64,000 nt of DNA from Lachnospiraceae bacterium (GCA_017457865.1 JAFTGN010000098.1:1-64000); one strand, 5' to 3'; shown: positions 54,425 through 62,740, counted from the first letter of the stretch. Notes: generated by a model from the letters alone, not told the origin. Translations and numbers: made by a program.

Positions 54425-54678
54425 CAGCAATTTCCTCCTTCCCAGGGCCACGGTTCATCCAACCATGAAAACTTGTCTGTATCCGCTACACTGTCATTGG
54501 TTAATGGACCAAATTGTTTCTCATAAGTCCTCACCAAATCTCTGCGCTTTTGGGACCACTCCTGGTAATAAGCCATTGCCTTGCTGTCATCTGGGTGGGT
54601 ATCCAGAAAAAGTACGGCTTCATCCACTGTAAAACTTGCTACGTTGATTTCGTGCATAAGCTGTTTTCGATCTTTCAT
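54424..54678 (-). CDS. cotJB: CotJB spore-coat protein
   Basis: The 84-residue soluble protein has the CotJB pattern: VDEAVLFLDTHPDDSKAMAY, then DLVRTYEKQFGPLTNDSV and WPWEGGNC at the C-terminus. It is required for the coat in B. subtilis together with CotJA and CotJC, without a known catalytic role. It overlaps both neighbours by one to four bases. Confidence 0.92.
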   Translation of the reverse strand: MKDRKQLMHEINVASFTVDEAVLFLDTHPDDSKAMAYYQEWSQKRRDLVRTYEKQFGPLTNDSVADTDKFSWLDEPWPWEGGNC

Positions 54679-55052
54679 TTACGCCCACCTCCCCTAGCAC
54701 ATTTTGTCATTAAAAATGGAAAATTCAACTCGGAAAATATGGTTCCTTTTTGAAATCCTTCTGCTTCTGGGTACAGCTTTTGAAACTTCTGTACTGGCAC
54801 ATACGCTATTCCCAAAGAATAAGCGTTTGCTGAATTTTGAGACTGTGAACACTCGCAGTCAGATGTTATGGGTGCCTGATTCTGGCAGCCGCAATCATTG
54901 GTCATATTTGACGACACTTGAGGACGATTCATCGGCACACGATTTCCCATTCCCTGGGATCTACCACTATAGGAATCTCGTCTGACCATCTGACCATTGC
55001 CACGATACCGTGTCACAGGTCTTCTATATTCAGAATTCATTCCATTGTTCAT
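54675..55052 (-). CDS. cotJA: CotJA spore-coat-associated protein
   Basis: The last 50 residues carry the CotJA signature (LGIAYVPVQKFQKLYPEAEG, then GTIFSELNFPF). The first 75 residues are an Arg/Asn/Gln-rich, Cys-containing extension (CGCQNQAPITSDCECSQ). It is longer than the B. subtilis protein (about 80 residues), and Cys-rich N-termini may cross-link in the coat (inference). GGAGGGAAACAGGT precedes the ATG. It is first in cotJABC. Confidence 0.88.
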   Translation of the reverse strand: MNNGMNSEYRRPVTRYRGNGQMVRRDSYSGRSQGMGNRVPMNRPQVSSNMTNDCGCQNQAPITSDCECSQSQNSANAYSLGIAYVPVQKFQKLYPEAEGFQKGTIFSELNFPFLMTKCARGGGRK

Positions 55053-55118
55053 ACCTGTTTCCCTCCATTATTTTCAAAAGGCAAATATTTTCATATAGCC
55101 AAGCTTCCTGCCTAATAG

Positions 55119-55127
55119 TAAGGTATG
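55119..55127 (-). promoter_or_regulatory. Candidate mother-cell (sigma-E/K-type) -10 of cotJABC
   Basis: On the minus strand CATACCTTA fits the CATA-type -10 of sigma-E/K promoters, about 60 bases before cotJA. The -35 (GAACAT about 15 bases upstream) is poor. Confidence 0.35.
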
Positions 55128-55260
55128 AACTTGTTTGTGCAGATGTTCTTTCTTTTGCATAAAATCCTATTTTCCGGGTCATTCTATGAAAGATGGAACA
55201 AAACCTTACTGCACGTAAGAGATCTGCTCCATAATACATGTTAGGAAAGGATGGACAAAC

Positions 55261-55476
55261 ATGAAAAAGAATAAGAAAGCCAATTTAAAACCGACAAACA
55301 CTTATGATGATGACAACATCCCGGAAACAGATCTGCCCAGAGATTGCGGTTCTAACGCATCTGATTGTAGTTCTTCTAATTGTAGCAACTGTGACTACAG
55401 CAATGCAGAGCCATTACCAGAATCCTCCAGACCCAGAAAAGACGGACCTGGCGGAGAAGGAGAAAGCGAGGAATAA
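55261..55476 (+). CDS. Small acidic, Cys- and Ser-rich protein (71 residues), unknown
   Basis: A Lys-rich start (MKKNKKANLKPTN) is followed by an acidic region and the cluster CGSNASDCSSSNCSNCDY, then a Pro/Gly/Glu-rich end. No domain is recognised. AGGAAAGGATG upstream gives a plausible SD. It is divergent from cotJABC, so a sporulation role as a small coat or forespore protein is a guess from context and composition only. Confidence 0.55.
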   Translation: MKKNKKANLKPTNTYDDDNIPETDLPRDCGSNASDCSSSNCSNCDYSNAEPLPESSRPRKDGPGGEGESEE

Positions 55477-55596
55477 TTTCCTCGCCTTACATATCTTTTA
55501 GTGTTGATTCTACACAAAAGACAGACCTTTACACAACACAATGTGCTGTGTCAAAGCCTGTCCTGATTTCAACCTCAACGTTTTTTGATAATTCCG

Positions 55597-56781
55597 TTAA
55601 ACAACTTGTTGCTCCGGGAATTTGGTATATAAAGCCTTTAAAATCAAAGGTGTAGAGATTGAAGAAATGATGATCAGTAAAATCACGGCCGCAAAATACT
55701 GCTCAGACATCAATCCTGCCTCCAGACCTTTGCTGGAGATAATCAATGCCACCTCTCCTCTTGTCATCATACCCACACCAATCTTCATACACTCAGACCA
55801 TTTGAAACCACAGACTTTGGAAATCAGACCACAGCCGATGATCTTGGTCAACAGTGCTACCACTACAAACGCAATGGAAAACAGCAATAGCCCCATATTC
55901 ATGGTGCTCAAGTCTGTCTTGATACCGATACATGCGAAAAAAATAGGGCCAAAAAACATATAAGAACTGATATTGGTCTTGCGTGCCACATAATCGGCAT
56001 CCGAAATGTTACATAGAATGATACCTGCTACATAAGCACCGGTAATATCTGCAATGCCAAAGTATTTTTCTGCTACATAAGACAGCAGAAAACAAAAACC
56101 TACACTGGCAATCGGAATGCGCCTGGTATGTGGATATCTTTTATCTATCTTATCAAATATTTTGTAACATACCACCCCCAGCACCACAGCCAATACGAAA
56201 AATACCACTGTTTTTAGAATCACACTGCCAGGATTGACAGATGGATCTTTACATCCCATCACAAAGGTCAGAACGATAATCCCAATGACATCATCAATGA
56301 TTGCTGCACTCAGAATCGTCTGTCCTACATATCCCTTTATGTAACCAAGCTCACGCAGGGCTTCTACCGTAATCCCCACAGAAGTCGCTGTCAGAATACA
56401 TCCGATAAAAATAGCCTTATAAAATCCCTCTGTTCCTACTGCCTGGGGACCATAAAATGCCATATACAATAAAGTACCGCCTAACAAAGGCACTGCCACA
56501 CCACAGCATGCAATCAATGTAGCTTTCGGACCGGTTTTGATCAGTTCCTTCAGATTGGTTCCAAGTCCCGTCTCAAACATCAGCAAAATCACACCAATCT
56601 CTGCCATCTGCGACAAAAAAGAAGTCTGCTCTACAACCCCTAATACACAGGGGCCAATCAGCAAACCAGCTAAAATCTGCCCCACTACCTGTGGAATACG
56701 GAAATGTTTGGCAACTACTGCAAATACCTTTGCGGACAGCAATACAATTGCCAGATCTCTTAAAATTTCATAGGTTTCCAT
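55597..56781 (-). CDS. CPA2-family cation:proton antiporter
   Basis: The 394-residue protein has 12-13 membrane segments. The family core reads RIPQVVGQILAGLLIGPCVLG, and the conserved acidic ion-binding region is AAIIDDVIGIIVL (two Asp). It should exchange K+ or Na+ for H+ across the membrane. It lacks the C-terminal TrkA-N/TrkA-C regulatory domains of KefB/KefC, so it is the short NapA/GerN-like form; GerN-type roles in germination are possible but unproven. It has its own promoter and a hairpin repeat in the leader. Confidence 0.9.
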   Translation of the reverse strand: METYEILRDLAIVLLSAKVFAVVAKHFRIPQVVGQILAGLLIGPCVLGVVEQTSFLSQMAEIGVILLMFETGLGTNLKELIKTGPKATLIACCGVAVPLLGGTLLYMAFYGPQAVGTEGFYKAIFIGCILTATSVGITVEALRELGYIKGYVGQTILSAAIIDDVIGIIVLTFVMGCKDPSVNPGSVILKTVVFFVLAVVLGVVCYKIFDKIDKRYPHTRRIPIASVGFCFLLSYVAEKYFGIADITGAYVAGIILCNISDADYVARKTNISSYMFFGPIFFACIGIKTDLSTMNMGLLLFSIAFVVVALLTKIIGCGLISKVCGFKWSECMKIGVGMMTRGEVALIISSKGLEAGLMSEQYFAAVILLIIISSISTPLILKALYTKFPEQQVV

Positions 56782-56813
56782 GTTACATATCCTTTCCTCA
56801 TCATATGTTTTTC

Positions 56814-56838
56814 GTGACTGTTTAATGCCTCGCCGTAA
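56814..56838 (-). repeat. Leader hairpin repeat, degenerate copy ahead of the antiporter
   Basis: On the minus strand it reads TTTACGGCGAGGCATTAAAC followed by AGTCACG. It matches the family consensus loosely and lies 33-57 bases before the start codon. Confidence 0.4.
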
Positions 56839-56861
56839 AGTGAAACCTTTACCAATTATCT

Positions 56862-56890
56862 ATTATATTGATTTTCCAACAGGATAACAA
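56862..56890 (-). promoter_or_regulatory. Sigma-A promoter of the antiporter gene
   Basis: On the minus strand TTGTTA (56885-56890) and TATAAT (56862-56867) are 17 bases apart. The rest of the 370-base divergent region is AT-rich with no gene. Confidence 0.7.
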
Positions 56891-57049
56891 GACATTTTCT
56901 TCCCAAAATGCACTGTAAACTTTCTTGGATTTTATGGAAATTTTATCATTCCATTTGATTCTATACATAAAAATCCTCTTTTTTGCACAAATACTATCAA
57001 TTCATACAAAAAAATCTTGCTGGAAATTTCAAAAAAATCTGAAAAATAG

Positions 57050-57078
57050 TTGTCATCTCTCCTTATTGATGTTAAAAT
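57050..57078 (+). promoter_or_regulatory. Sigma-A promoter of the small membrane protein gene
   Basis: TTGTCA (57050-57055), a 17-base spacer and TAAAAT (57073-57078). Confidence 0.72.
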
Positions 57079-57151
57079 AAAGTCAGCAGATAGAACAGAA
57101 GGACGAAATTCTGTTTCTATGTGAAATTTTATACATTCAGGAGGAATTCTC

Positions 57152-57439
57152 ATGAGTAAAAAAGCAACCGCCATCGTAGGCTACATTGGTATTATTGGTT
57201 TTTTGATTGCTTATCTGGCAGGGGATAAGGAAGGTGCAAAGTTTGATCTGAATCAGGGATTGATTCTGGCAATTGCTGCAATCTTCAGTGCAATTCTTTG
57301 TCGGGTTCCATATGTTGGTTTCATCTTTTACATTATCAACTTAGTTGTGTTTGTTTTTGCAATCGTAGGTATCATCAACGCAGCACAGGATAAAGAAACA
57401 CCACTGCCATTGATTGGTGGAATTCAGCTGCTAAAGTAA
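57152..57439 (+). CDS. Small membrane protein (DUF4870-like, 95 residues)
   Basis: The protein has three hydrophobic segments (IVGYIGIIGFLIAYLAG; LNQGLILAIAAIFSAIL; FYIINLVVFVFAIVGI). The short loop GDKEGAKFDLNQ resembles the KFHANQ-type motif of DUF4870 proteins. Function is unknown for the whole family. AGGAGGAATTCTC precedes the ATG. It is a single-gene unit with a consensus-like promoter and a terminator. Confidence 0.7.
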   Translation: MSKKATAIVGYIGIIGFLIAYLAGDKEGAKFDLNQGLILAIAAIFSAILCRVPYVGFIFYIINLVVFVFAIVGIINAAQDKETPLPLIGGIQLLK

Positions 57440-57478
57440 TCTCTTTGATAAACTATTTTTGATTTCATTTCCTAAACA

Positions 57479-57521
57479 AACCGCCGTATTGTTGCAATAC
57501 CCAATATGGCGGTTCGTTTTT
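57479..57521 (+). terminator. Terminator after the small membrane protein gene
   Basis: AACCGCCGTATTG pairs with CAATATGGCGGTT, followed by CGTTTTTAT. Confidence 0.85.
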
Positions 57522-57556
57522 ATCCTATTGTTTGCCCCCTTGTTTGCGATTGTTTC

Positions 57557-58720
57557 TTATCCTTCCTGTGTCTGCATACATTTCTCCTTATATACTCGTA
57601 GTGCGCTTGGAATGGAGTAAGTATCCTGCAGTTCCTCTCTGGATGCCCAGACAAACTCCGGTGTTGCCACGGAAACTGGCACATTGACAAGCCGAATTCG
57701 ATAGCCGATCATTTCCCATTGAATATGGGTAAAAATATGTCTTGCCGGTCCCAACGGTTCTATTACACAAGCTATATCTGTATCCTGAAAAATCACACTT
57801 TCCCATGTTTCTTTTACATACTGCAACGCCTCCTGCATATCCAAATGTCCATCTATCCCCGGAAACTCATACATGCCAGCTAACAATCCTTTCCCTGGAC
57901 GTTTGCGCAACAAAACCTGCTCTCCTGTCTCCAGTATCAATATGGTTCGTTCTTCTATTTTTCTTGGTTTCTTCGGTTTCTTATATGGAATTCGGTCTGT
58001 ACATCTGCGCATACGAGACAAGCAAATGTGATGTAGTGGACAATCCTGACATTTTGGTGTCCCATTTGGCAAACATACCACTGCACCTAACTCCATCAAA
58101 GCCTGATTTAGAATACCGGGATCTGCCTGATGCATCTGCTCTGCCAGTTCCGTTTCCAATTGCTTCTTCTTTTTGGGCAAACCAATATCTTCTTCATCTG
58201 CAGTTAATCTGGCAATCACACGCAGTACATTGCCATCCACTGCTGGAACCGGTTCATGGAAGGCGATGGAGGCAATGGCACCGGCTGTATAGGTACCGAT
58301 TCCTTTTAACTTCAGCAATTCCGCATAGGAATCTGGCAGTTCTCCGTCATGCTGTGCCACACACTGAATTGCCGCTGCCTGCATATTCCGTACTCTGGAA
58401 TAATATCCCAATCCTTCCCACAATTTCAACAGCAATTCCTCCTCAGCATTTGCCAATGCCGTAATGTCTGGCAGTGCTGCCAGAAATCTGGCATAATAGG
58501 GCTTTACCGCTTCTACTCTGGTCTGTTGCAGCATAATTTCTGATACCCATACTTTATAGGGGGTCACATGTTCTCTCCATGGAAGCATTCGATGAGAATG
58601 GGTATACCAGTCATGCAAGGGGGGCACCATGGCTGTTAGTCGTTCCTCTCTAGACAGAGACAGGTTCTTTTCTGCTATCGGCAATTGCGCATATACTTGC
58701 TGTATTTTATTTTCTTCCAT
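57557..58720 (-). CDS. mutY: A/G-specific adenine glycosylase
   Basis: MutY removes adenine mispaired with 8-oxoguanine. The 387-residue protein has the N-terminal helix-hairpin-helix domain with the catalytic Glu region (EIMLQQTRVEAV) and LKGIGTYTAGAIASIAF. The Fe-S cluster cysteines are in VCLPNGTPKCQDCPLHHIC, spaced C-x7-C-x2-C-x5-C. A C-terminal Nudix-like 8-oxoG reader completes it. ATG 58720 has AAAGGAG 11 bases upstream; the frame extends 16 codons further. It is a single gene. Confidence 0.95.
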   Translation of the reverse strand: MEENKIQQVYAQLPIAEKNLSLSREERLTAMVPPLHDWYTHSHRMLPWREHVTPYKVWVSEIMLQQTRVEAVKPYYARFLAALPDITALANAEEELLLKLWEGLGYYSRVRNMQAAAIQCVAQHDGELPDSYAELLKLKGIGTYTAGAIASIAFHEPVPAVDGNVLRVIARLTADEEDIGLPKKKKQLETELAEQMHQADPGILNQALMELGAVVCLPNGTPKCQDCPLHHICLSRMRRCTDRIPYKKPKKPRKIEERTILILETGEQVLLRKRPGKGLLAGMYEFPGIDGHLDMQEALQYVKETWESVIFQDTDIACVIEPLGPARHIFTHIQWEMIGYRIRLVNVPVSVATPEFVWASREELQDTYSIPSALRVYKEKCMQTQEG

Positions 58721-58828
58721 GTGATAAATAACTCCTTTCTCAACGATGGTTGACTTTTCACAGGGCATGGACAGAATCCGCCCTCACAGCATATCCTATT
58801 TTATAGATGATTTTTCGGGAGTGACTCT

Positions 58829-59188
58829 ATGAAAGCCGCTCTTTACTGCAAATTTCCTGTAGATGAAACCGGCGGACCGGAAATTCTGGAACAAGAACTG
58901 ATTTTAATCAGTCTACTGCAAAAGATAGATGGAGAATTGTATGCCATCTATGTGGATCAAGGAAACGCCCTGTCTGTTCCAGATGCCTCGTTTCTGCAAA
59001 TGGTGCAAGACGGACTGGCACACCGATTTGATGTTTTACTTTGTGTGACACCAAAACTATTTTGTCAAAAGCAGAACAAGGAATTGTTTCATCTCATTAC
59101 TATTTTCCCGGAATGCATGTTTTGCCAAAATAATTTTTCTGAAAAATCCCACACACATTTGCCTGATTCACATACTATAACAATATAA
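58829..59188 (+). CDS. Degenerate serine-recombinase-like N-terminal domain protein, unknown role
   Basis: The 119-residue protein follows the pattern of a resolvase/invertase N-terminal domain: AALYCKFPVDETG (compare ALYCRVSTDEQ), then ELYAIYVDQGNALSVPDASF, then LQMVQDGLAHRFDVLLCVTP. The nucleophile serine is missing (CKFP in place of CRVS), and the conserved Arg residues are lost. There is no DNA-binding tail. It is therefore not an active recombinase. The frame is intact, which suggests it is kept or recently decayed. Its last codons overlap the promoter region of the Asn/Cys-rich gene. Confidence 0.45.
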   Translation: MKAALYCKFPVDETGGPEILEQELILISLLQKIDGELYAIYVDQGNALSVPDASFLQMVQDGLAHRFDVLLCVTPKLFCQKQNKELFHLITIFPECMFCQNNFSEKSHTHLPDSHTITI

Positions 59189-59214
59189 AAAGAACTTCTT
59201 TGGAGGACAATTAA

Positions 59215-59466
59215 ATGAGTGATTTAGCTGCAACAAACTGCGGATGCGACAACGATAATGGATTCTTTGGAAACAACAATAACAACAACAATAATTCCTG
59301 CTGCTTACTGCTGTTCCTTCTGTTGTTCTGCAACGGAAATAACAACAATGGTTGCAACGGAAACAATGGCCTGTTTGGAAACAACAACAACAACTGCTGT
59401 GATTTCCTGGTGCTGATTCTGTTAATTTCCTGTCTGTGTGGAAACAACAACGGTATCTGTGGCTAA
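59215..59466 (+). CDS. Asn/Gly/Cys-rich small protein (83 residues), probable spore-surface type
   Basis: The protein alternates Asn runs (GFFGNNNNNNNN; GNNGLFGNNNNN) with Cys/Leu hydrophobic blocks (SCCLLLFLLLFCNG; CCDFLVLILLISCLCG). This gives an internal two-fold repeat of hydrophobic and Asn-rich parts. GGAGG before the ATG is strong, so it is translated. A CATACTAT sequence at about 59170 could be a mother-cell -10. Similar composition is seen in small Clostridia spore or surface proteins, but no family is assigned. Confidence 0.6.
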   Translation: MSDLAATNCGCDNDNGFFGNNNNNNNNSCCLLLFLLLFCNGNNNNGCNGNNGLFGNNNNNCCDFLVLILLISCLCGNNNGICG

Positions 59467-59498
59467 TGTAAAACAGGAATCTCTGATATGAAACTTTT

Positions 59499-59525
59499 AT
59501 AACTGGGAAGACAATGAACAGTTAC
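59499..59525 (+). repeat. Hairpin repeat, intergenic copy
   Basis: It reads ATAACTGGGAAGACAATGAA then CAGTTAC, close to the family consensus. It is the only copy outside a 5' leader, lying between two convergent genes. Confidence 0.5.
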
Positions 59526-59561
59526 AAACTTTTACAAAAACCGGTTTCACTGGCTTAAGGA

Positions 59562-59588
59562 AAAAGGGAGCATCCGCTCCCTTAATTT
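59562..59588. terminator. Terminator of the SASP gene, usable in both directions
   Basis: AAGGGAGC (59564-59571) pairs with GCTCCCTT (59576-59583). T-rich sequence follows on both strands. Confidence 0.8.
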
Positions 59589-59807
59589 TTATTTGTTTTG
59601 ATTAGATTCTTCTCCCAAACCAGATTCCTGCATTTTCTTACGTTTTGCAATCAGTCCGCCCATTCTGCCGGATTCCTTTGCAGACAGGCTTCTCCATCCT
59701 TCTGCCAAAACCTTATCATATACCCCAATTTCTTCTGCAATTTCCAGTTTCATCTCTTCTTCTGGTGTCAGATTATCCAAATCAATCTTTTTCTGCTTTT
59801 TTGCCAT
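59589..59807 (-). CDS. Small acid-soluble spore protein, alpha/beta type
   Basis: These proteins coat and protect DNA in the dormant spore. The 72-residue protein has the SASP core: MKLEIAEEIGVYDKVLAEGW near residues 19-38, with the germination-protease-type Glu-Ile-Ala site, and SAKESGRMGGLIAKRKK. GGGAGG precedes the ATG. A textbook sigma-G promoter lies upstream (59841-59870), supporting forespore expression. It belongs to a minor, Lys-rich clade and not the abundant SspA/B type. Confidence 0.85.
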   Translation of the reverse strand: MAKKQKKIDLDNLTPEEEMKLEIAEEIGVYDKVLAEGWRSLSAKESGRMGGLIAKRKKMQESGLGEESNQNK

Positions 59808-59840
59808 ATAGAAAACCTCCCATTCCTGGCTGATATTCTC

Positions 59841-59870
59841 TAGTATGGCTGCAAGTCACCACAATCATAC
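59841..59870 (-). promoter_or_regulatory. Sigma-G (forespore) promoter of the SASP gene
   Basis: On the minus strand GTATG (59866-59870), an 18-base spacer and CATACTA (59841-59847) match the sigma-G consensus GHATR-N18-CATWHTA at every position. Confidence 0.8.
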
Positions 59871-59889
59871 CGTTTTATATGAGGCAAAA

Positions 59890-60405
59890 TTATGGTTTCC
59901 AAAGAATGGTTTTTCCTGTTTTCAAAGATTCCGGCACACAGATGATTCGCTGGTTTTCTGAACCACGAAACTGTAAACTAATATTTTTCTGTGTCTGAAT
60001 AAATTCTCCATCTACCAACACATCAATATAGGATAACAAAGACTCTGCCTGATCCATCCTCCACTGGGGAAGCAGATCTGTTTCAAACGTGTAACCACTA
60101 AAGCACCAAACGGACTTTTCCGGATAGCACTGCCGCACACGTCTCACCAGTCTGATCAATTCAGACTGATTTTGGGATTCCATCGGTTCCCCGCCAAGTA
60201 ACGTCAGCCCACTGATATAAGAAGGGGCAAGTGCTTCTATCACTTCCTGTACAGTTTCTTCCGTAAACGGCTTCCCATAATGAAAGTTCCATGTTTCTGA
60301 ATTAAAGCACCCTGGACAGTGATGGGTACAGCCGCTGACGAACAGACTGACCCGCACTCCGGGACCATTTGCAATGTCTCTTTTTTTCAGTTCCCCGTAA
60401 TACAT
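59890..60405 (-). CDS. nrdG: Anaerobic ribonucleotide reductase activating protein
   Basis: NrdG is a radical-SAM enzyme that installs the glycyl radical in NrdD. The 171-residue protein has the cluster motif CTHHCPGC (C-x3-C-x2-C) near residue 31, SAM-binding LLGGEPM, and WCFSGYTFE. It follows nrdD by 66 bases on the same strand, making an nrdD-nrdG operon. Confidence 0.95.
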   Translation of the reverse strand: MYYGELKKRDIANGPGVRVSLFVSGCTHHCPGCFNSETWNFHYGKPFTEETVQEVIEALAPSYISGLTLLGGEPMESQNQSELIRLVRRVRQCYPEKSVWCFSGYTFETDLLPQWRMDQAESLLSYIDVLVDGEFIQTQKNISLQFRGSENQRIICVPESLKTGKTILWKP

Positions 60406-60471
60406 ATATCGCCTCTCTTTGTTTTTGCAATATATATAGTTTTATATAACCATGACTTTATTCTACCCAAA

Positions 60472-62634
60472 TCACAAATGCAATACCCGATCCTTGATCT
60501 CCTGGGTTCTGCCCTGATTCCAGAACTGGGTTCCAATATAACCACAGGTTCTTCTGGCCACATTCATCTTATCCTGATCCCGATTGCCACAATTTGGACA
60601 CTCCCAAACAAGTTTTCCATTTTCGTCATCTACAATTTGAATTTCACCCGTATAGCCACACTCCTGGCAGAAATCACTCTTAGTATTTAACTCCGCATAC
60701 ATGATATTGTCATAAATGTGATGCATGATGGCAAGTACTGCATCTATGTTATTCTGCATATTTGGTACTTCCACATAGCTGATGGCACCACCCGGAGACA
60801 GTTTCTGGAACTGTGCCTCAAAAGACAATTTCTCAAATGCATCGATTGGCTCCGTTACATGTACATGATAGCTGTTGGTAATGTAATTCTTATCTGTTAC
60901 ACCTTCGATGATACCAAAACGCTTCTGCAGCTTTTTAGCAAATTTATAAGTGGTAGACTCAAGGGGCGTCCCATACACACTGAAATCCACATTGTATTCT
61001 TTCTTCCATGCCTGACACGCATCGTTCAACCGCTGCATCACACGCAAGGCAAACTCTGTGCCGCCTGGTTCTGTATGGGACAGTCCTGTCATATGTCTGG
61101 TACATTCACACAAACCTGCATATCCAAGAGAAATGGTGGAATAGCCATTGTACAACAGTTTGTCGATCACTTCCCCCTTCTTTAAGCGGGCAAGGGCGCC
61201 ATTCTGCCAAAGGATCGGTGCCACATCAGAAGGGGTTCCTTTCAAACGGTTGTGACGGCATAACAATGCCCGTCTGCACAAATCCAGACGTTCCTCCAGG
61301 ATTTCCCAGAACCGATCTATATTCTGTCCGGAGGAGCATGCCACATCTACCAGATTTAAAGTCACCACCCCCTGATTGAAACGTCCATAAAACTTTGGTT
61401 TTTCCTGTTCATCTTTGTATACGGTCAGGAAGGAGCGGCATCCCATACAAGGATAACAATTTCCATCCTTCATCTGTTTCATAATCTTCTCTGAAATATA
61501 ATCCGGTACCATACGCTTGGCGGTACACTCTGCCGCCAGCTTAGTTAGTTCATAATACTTGCTTCCCGGCTCGATATTGTCCTCTTCCAGTACATAGATC
61601 AATTTCGGGAAAGCAGGTGTAATATAAACACCCTTTTCATTTTTTACGCCTTGAATTCTCTGACGCAGCATTTCCTCGATCACCAGAACCAGATCATCCC
61701 GCAACTGCCCCTCCGGTACTTCTCCGATGTACATAAAGACTGTCACAAATGGTGCCTGTCCGTTAGTGGTCATCAAAGTAATGACCTGATACTGGATCAT
61801 CTGCACGCCACGCTTGATTTCTTCTCTCACACGCAGTTCTGCAATTTCTTTGATCTGTTCTTCACTTGCCGCTATGCCAGAAGCCTCAAATTCCTCTCTG
61901 ACGATACGGCGGAACTTTTCACGGCTGACCTGTACAAACGGTGCCAGATGAGACAGCGTAATGCTCTGTCCTCCGTACTGGGAACTGGCGATCTGGGCAA
62001 TGCCTTGTGTGGCAATATTACATGCAGTAGAAAAGCTCTTTGGCCGTTCAATCATGGTCTCACTAATGACTGTGCCATTCTGCAGCATATCATCTAAATT
62101 CACCAGACAGCAATTGTGCATATGCTGGGCAAAATAATCCGCATCATGAAAATGAATGATCCCCTGCTCATGTGCCTCTACAATATCTTCCGGCAGCAGA
62201 AAACGTCTGGTAATGTCTTTGCTGACTTCACCGGCCATATAATCTCTTTGTACACTGTTTACGGTAGGATTTTTATTGGAATTTTCCTGTTTTACCTCTT
62301 CATTATTACATTCTAATAAGCTGAGAATTTGCTGGTCGGTAGAATTGGCTTTGCGCACCAAGGCTCTCTTATAGCGATACGTAATATAGTTCTTAGCAAC
62401 CGCATACGCCTGATGCATCATAATTTCCTGCTCCACCAAGTCCTGAATTTCCTCTACATTTGGAGAATGACTCATGTTCTGACAGAACTCCTGTACCGCA
62501 TCGCAAATATCCTTTAACTGTTCCTCTGTCAAACGTTCGTTCTCTTCTACACTTACGTTCGCTCTTGAAACAGCGGATTCGATCTTTTTCAGATCAAATT
62601 CTACTTCCATGCCGCTTCTTTTTATAATTCTCAT
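60472..62634 (-). CDS. nrdD: Anaerobic ribonucleoside-triphosphate reductase
   Basis: NrdD makes dNTPs in the absence of oxygen, using a glycyl radical. The 720-residue protein has an N-terminal ATP-cone (RIIKRSGMEVEFDLKKIESA). Catalytic cysteines lie in the barrel (SLGYAGLCECTRHMTG), a C-terminal zinc site has two CxxC pairs (CQECGYTG; CPNCGNRD), and the radical glycine is in RRTCGYIGTQFWNQGR. Start 62634 has GGGGG nine bases upstream. The promoter is covered by two NrdR-type boxes. Confidence 0.96.
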   Translation of the reverse strand: MRIIKRSGMEVEFDLKKIESAVSRANVSVEENERLTEEQLKDICDAVQEFCQNMSHSPNVEEIQDLVEQEIMMHQAYAVAKNYITYRYKRALVRKANSTDQQILSLLECNNEEVKQENSNKNPTVNSVQRDYMAGEVSKDITRRFLLPEDIVEAHEQGIIHFHDADYFAQHMHNCCLVNLDDMLQNGTVISETMIERPKSFSTACNIATQGIAQIASSQYGGQSITLSHLAPFVQVSREKFRRIVREEFEASGIAASEEQIKEIAELRVREEIKRGVQMIQYQVITLMTTNGQAPFVTVFMYIGEVPEGQLRDDLVLVIEEMLRQRIQGVKNEKGVYITPAFPKLIYVLEEDNIEPGSKYYELTKLAAECTAKRMVPDYISEKIMKQMKDGNCYPCMGCRSFLTVYKDEQEKPKFYGRFNQGVVTLNLVDVACSSGQNIDRFWEILEERLDLCRRALLCRHNRLKGTPSDVAPILWQNGALARLKKGEVIDKLLYNGYSTISLGYAGLCECTRHMTGLSHTEPGGTEFALRVMQRLNDACQAWKKEYNVDFSVYGTPLESTTYKFAKKLQKRFGIIEGVTDKNYITNSYHVHVTEPIDAFEKLSFEAQFQKLSPGGAISYVEVPNMQNNIDAVLAIMHHIYDNIMYAELNTKSDFCQECGYTGEIQIVDDENGKLVWECPNCGNRDQDKMNVARRTCGYIGTQFWNQGRTQEIKDRVLHL

Positions 62635-62710
62635 GGTCTTCATCCCCCGTAATGTAAATTCCTCACTGGCACTGCATCCTTCCATGTCTATGTTGTGCCG
62701 TCTGTTGAAT

Positions 62711-62740
62711 ATGTTACTATATCTTGTGTCTGCATGTCAA
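62711..62740 (-). promoter_or_regulatory. Sigma-A promoter of nrdDG
   Basis: On the minus strand TTGACA (62735-62740), an 18-base spacer and TAACAT (62711-62716). Confidence 0.6.

Noticed and set aside
56932..57174. 80-codon minus-strand frame between the antiporter and the small membrane gene
   Set aside because: It covers the predicted promoter of the plus-strand gene, has no SD and no similarity.
59256..59400. Repeated AACAACAAC tracts as a possible CRISPR or tandem repeat
   Set aside because: They are Asn codons inside a translated small gene. There are no direct repeats with unique spacers, and no CRISPR array or cas gene is seen in the window.
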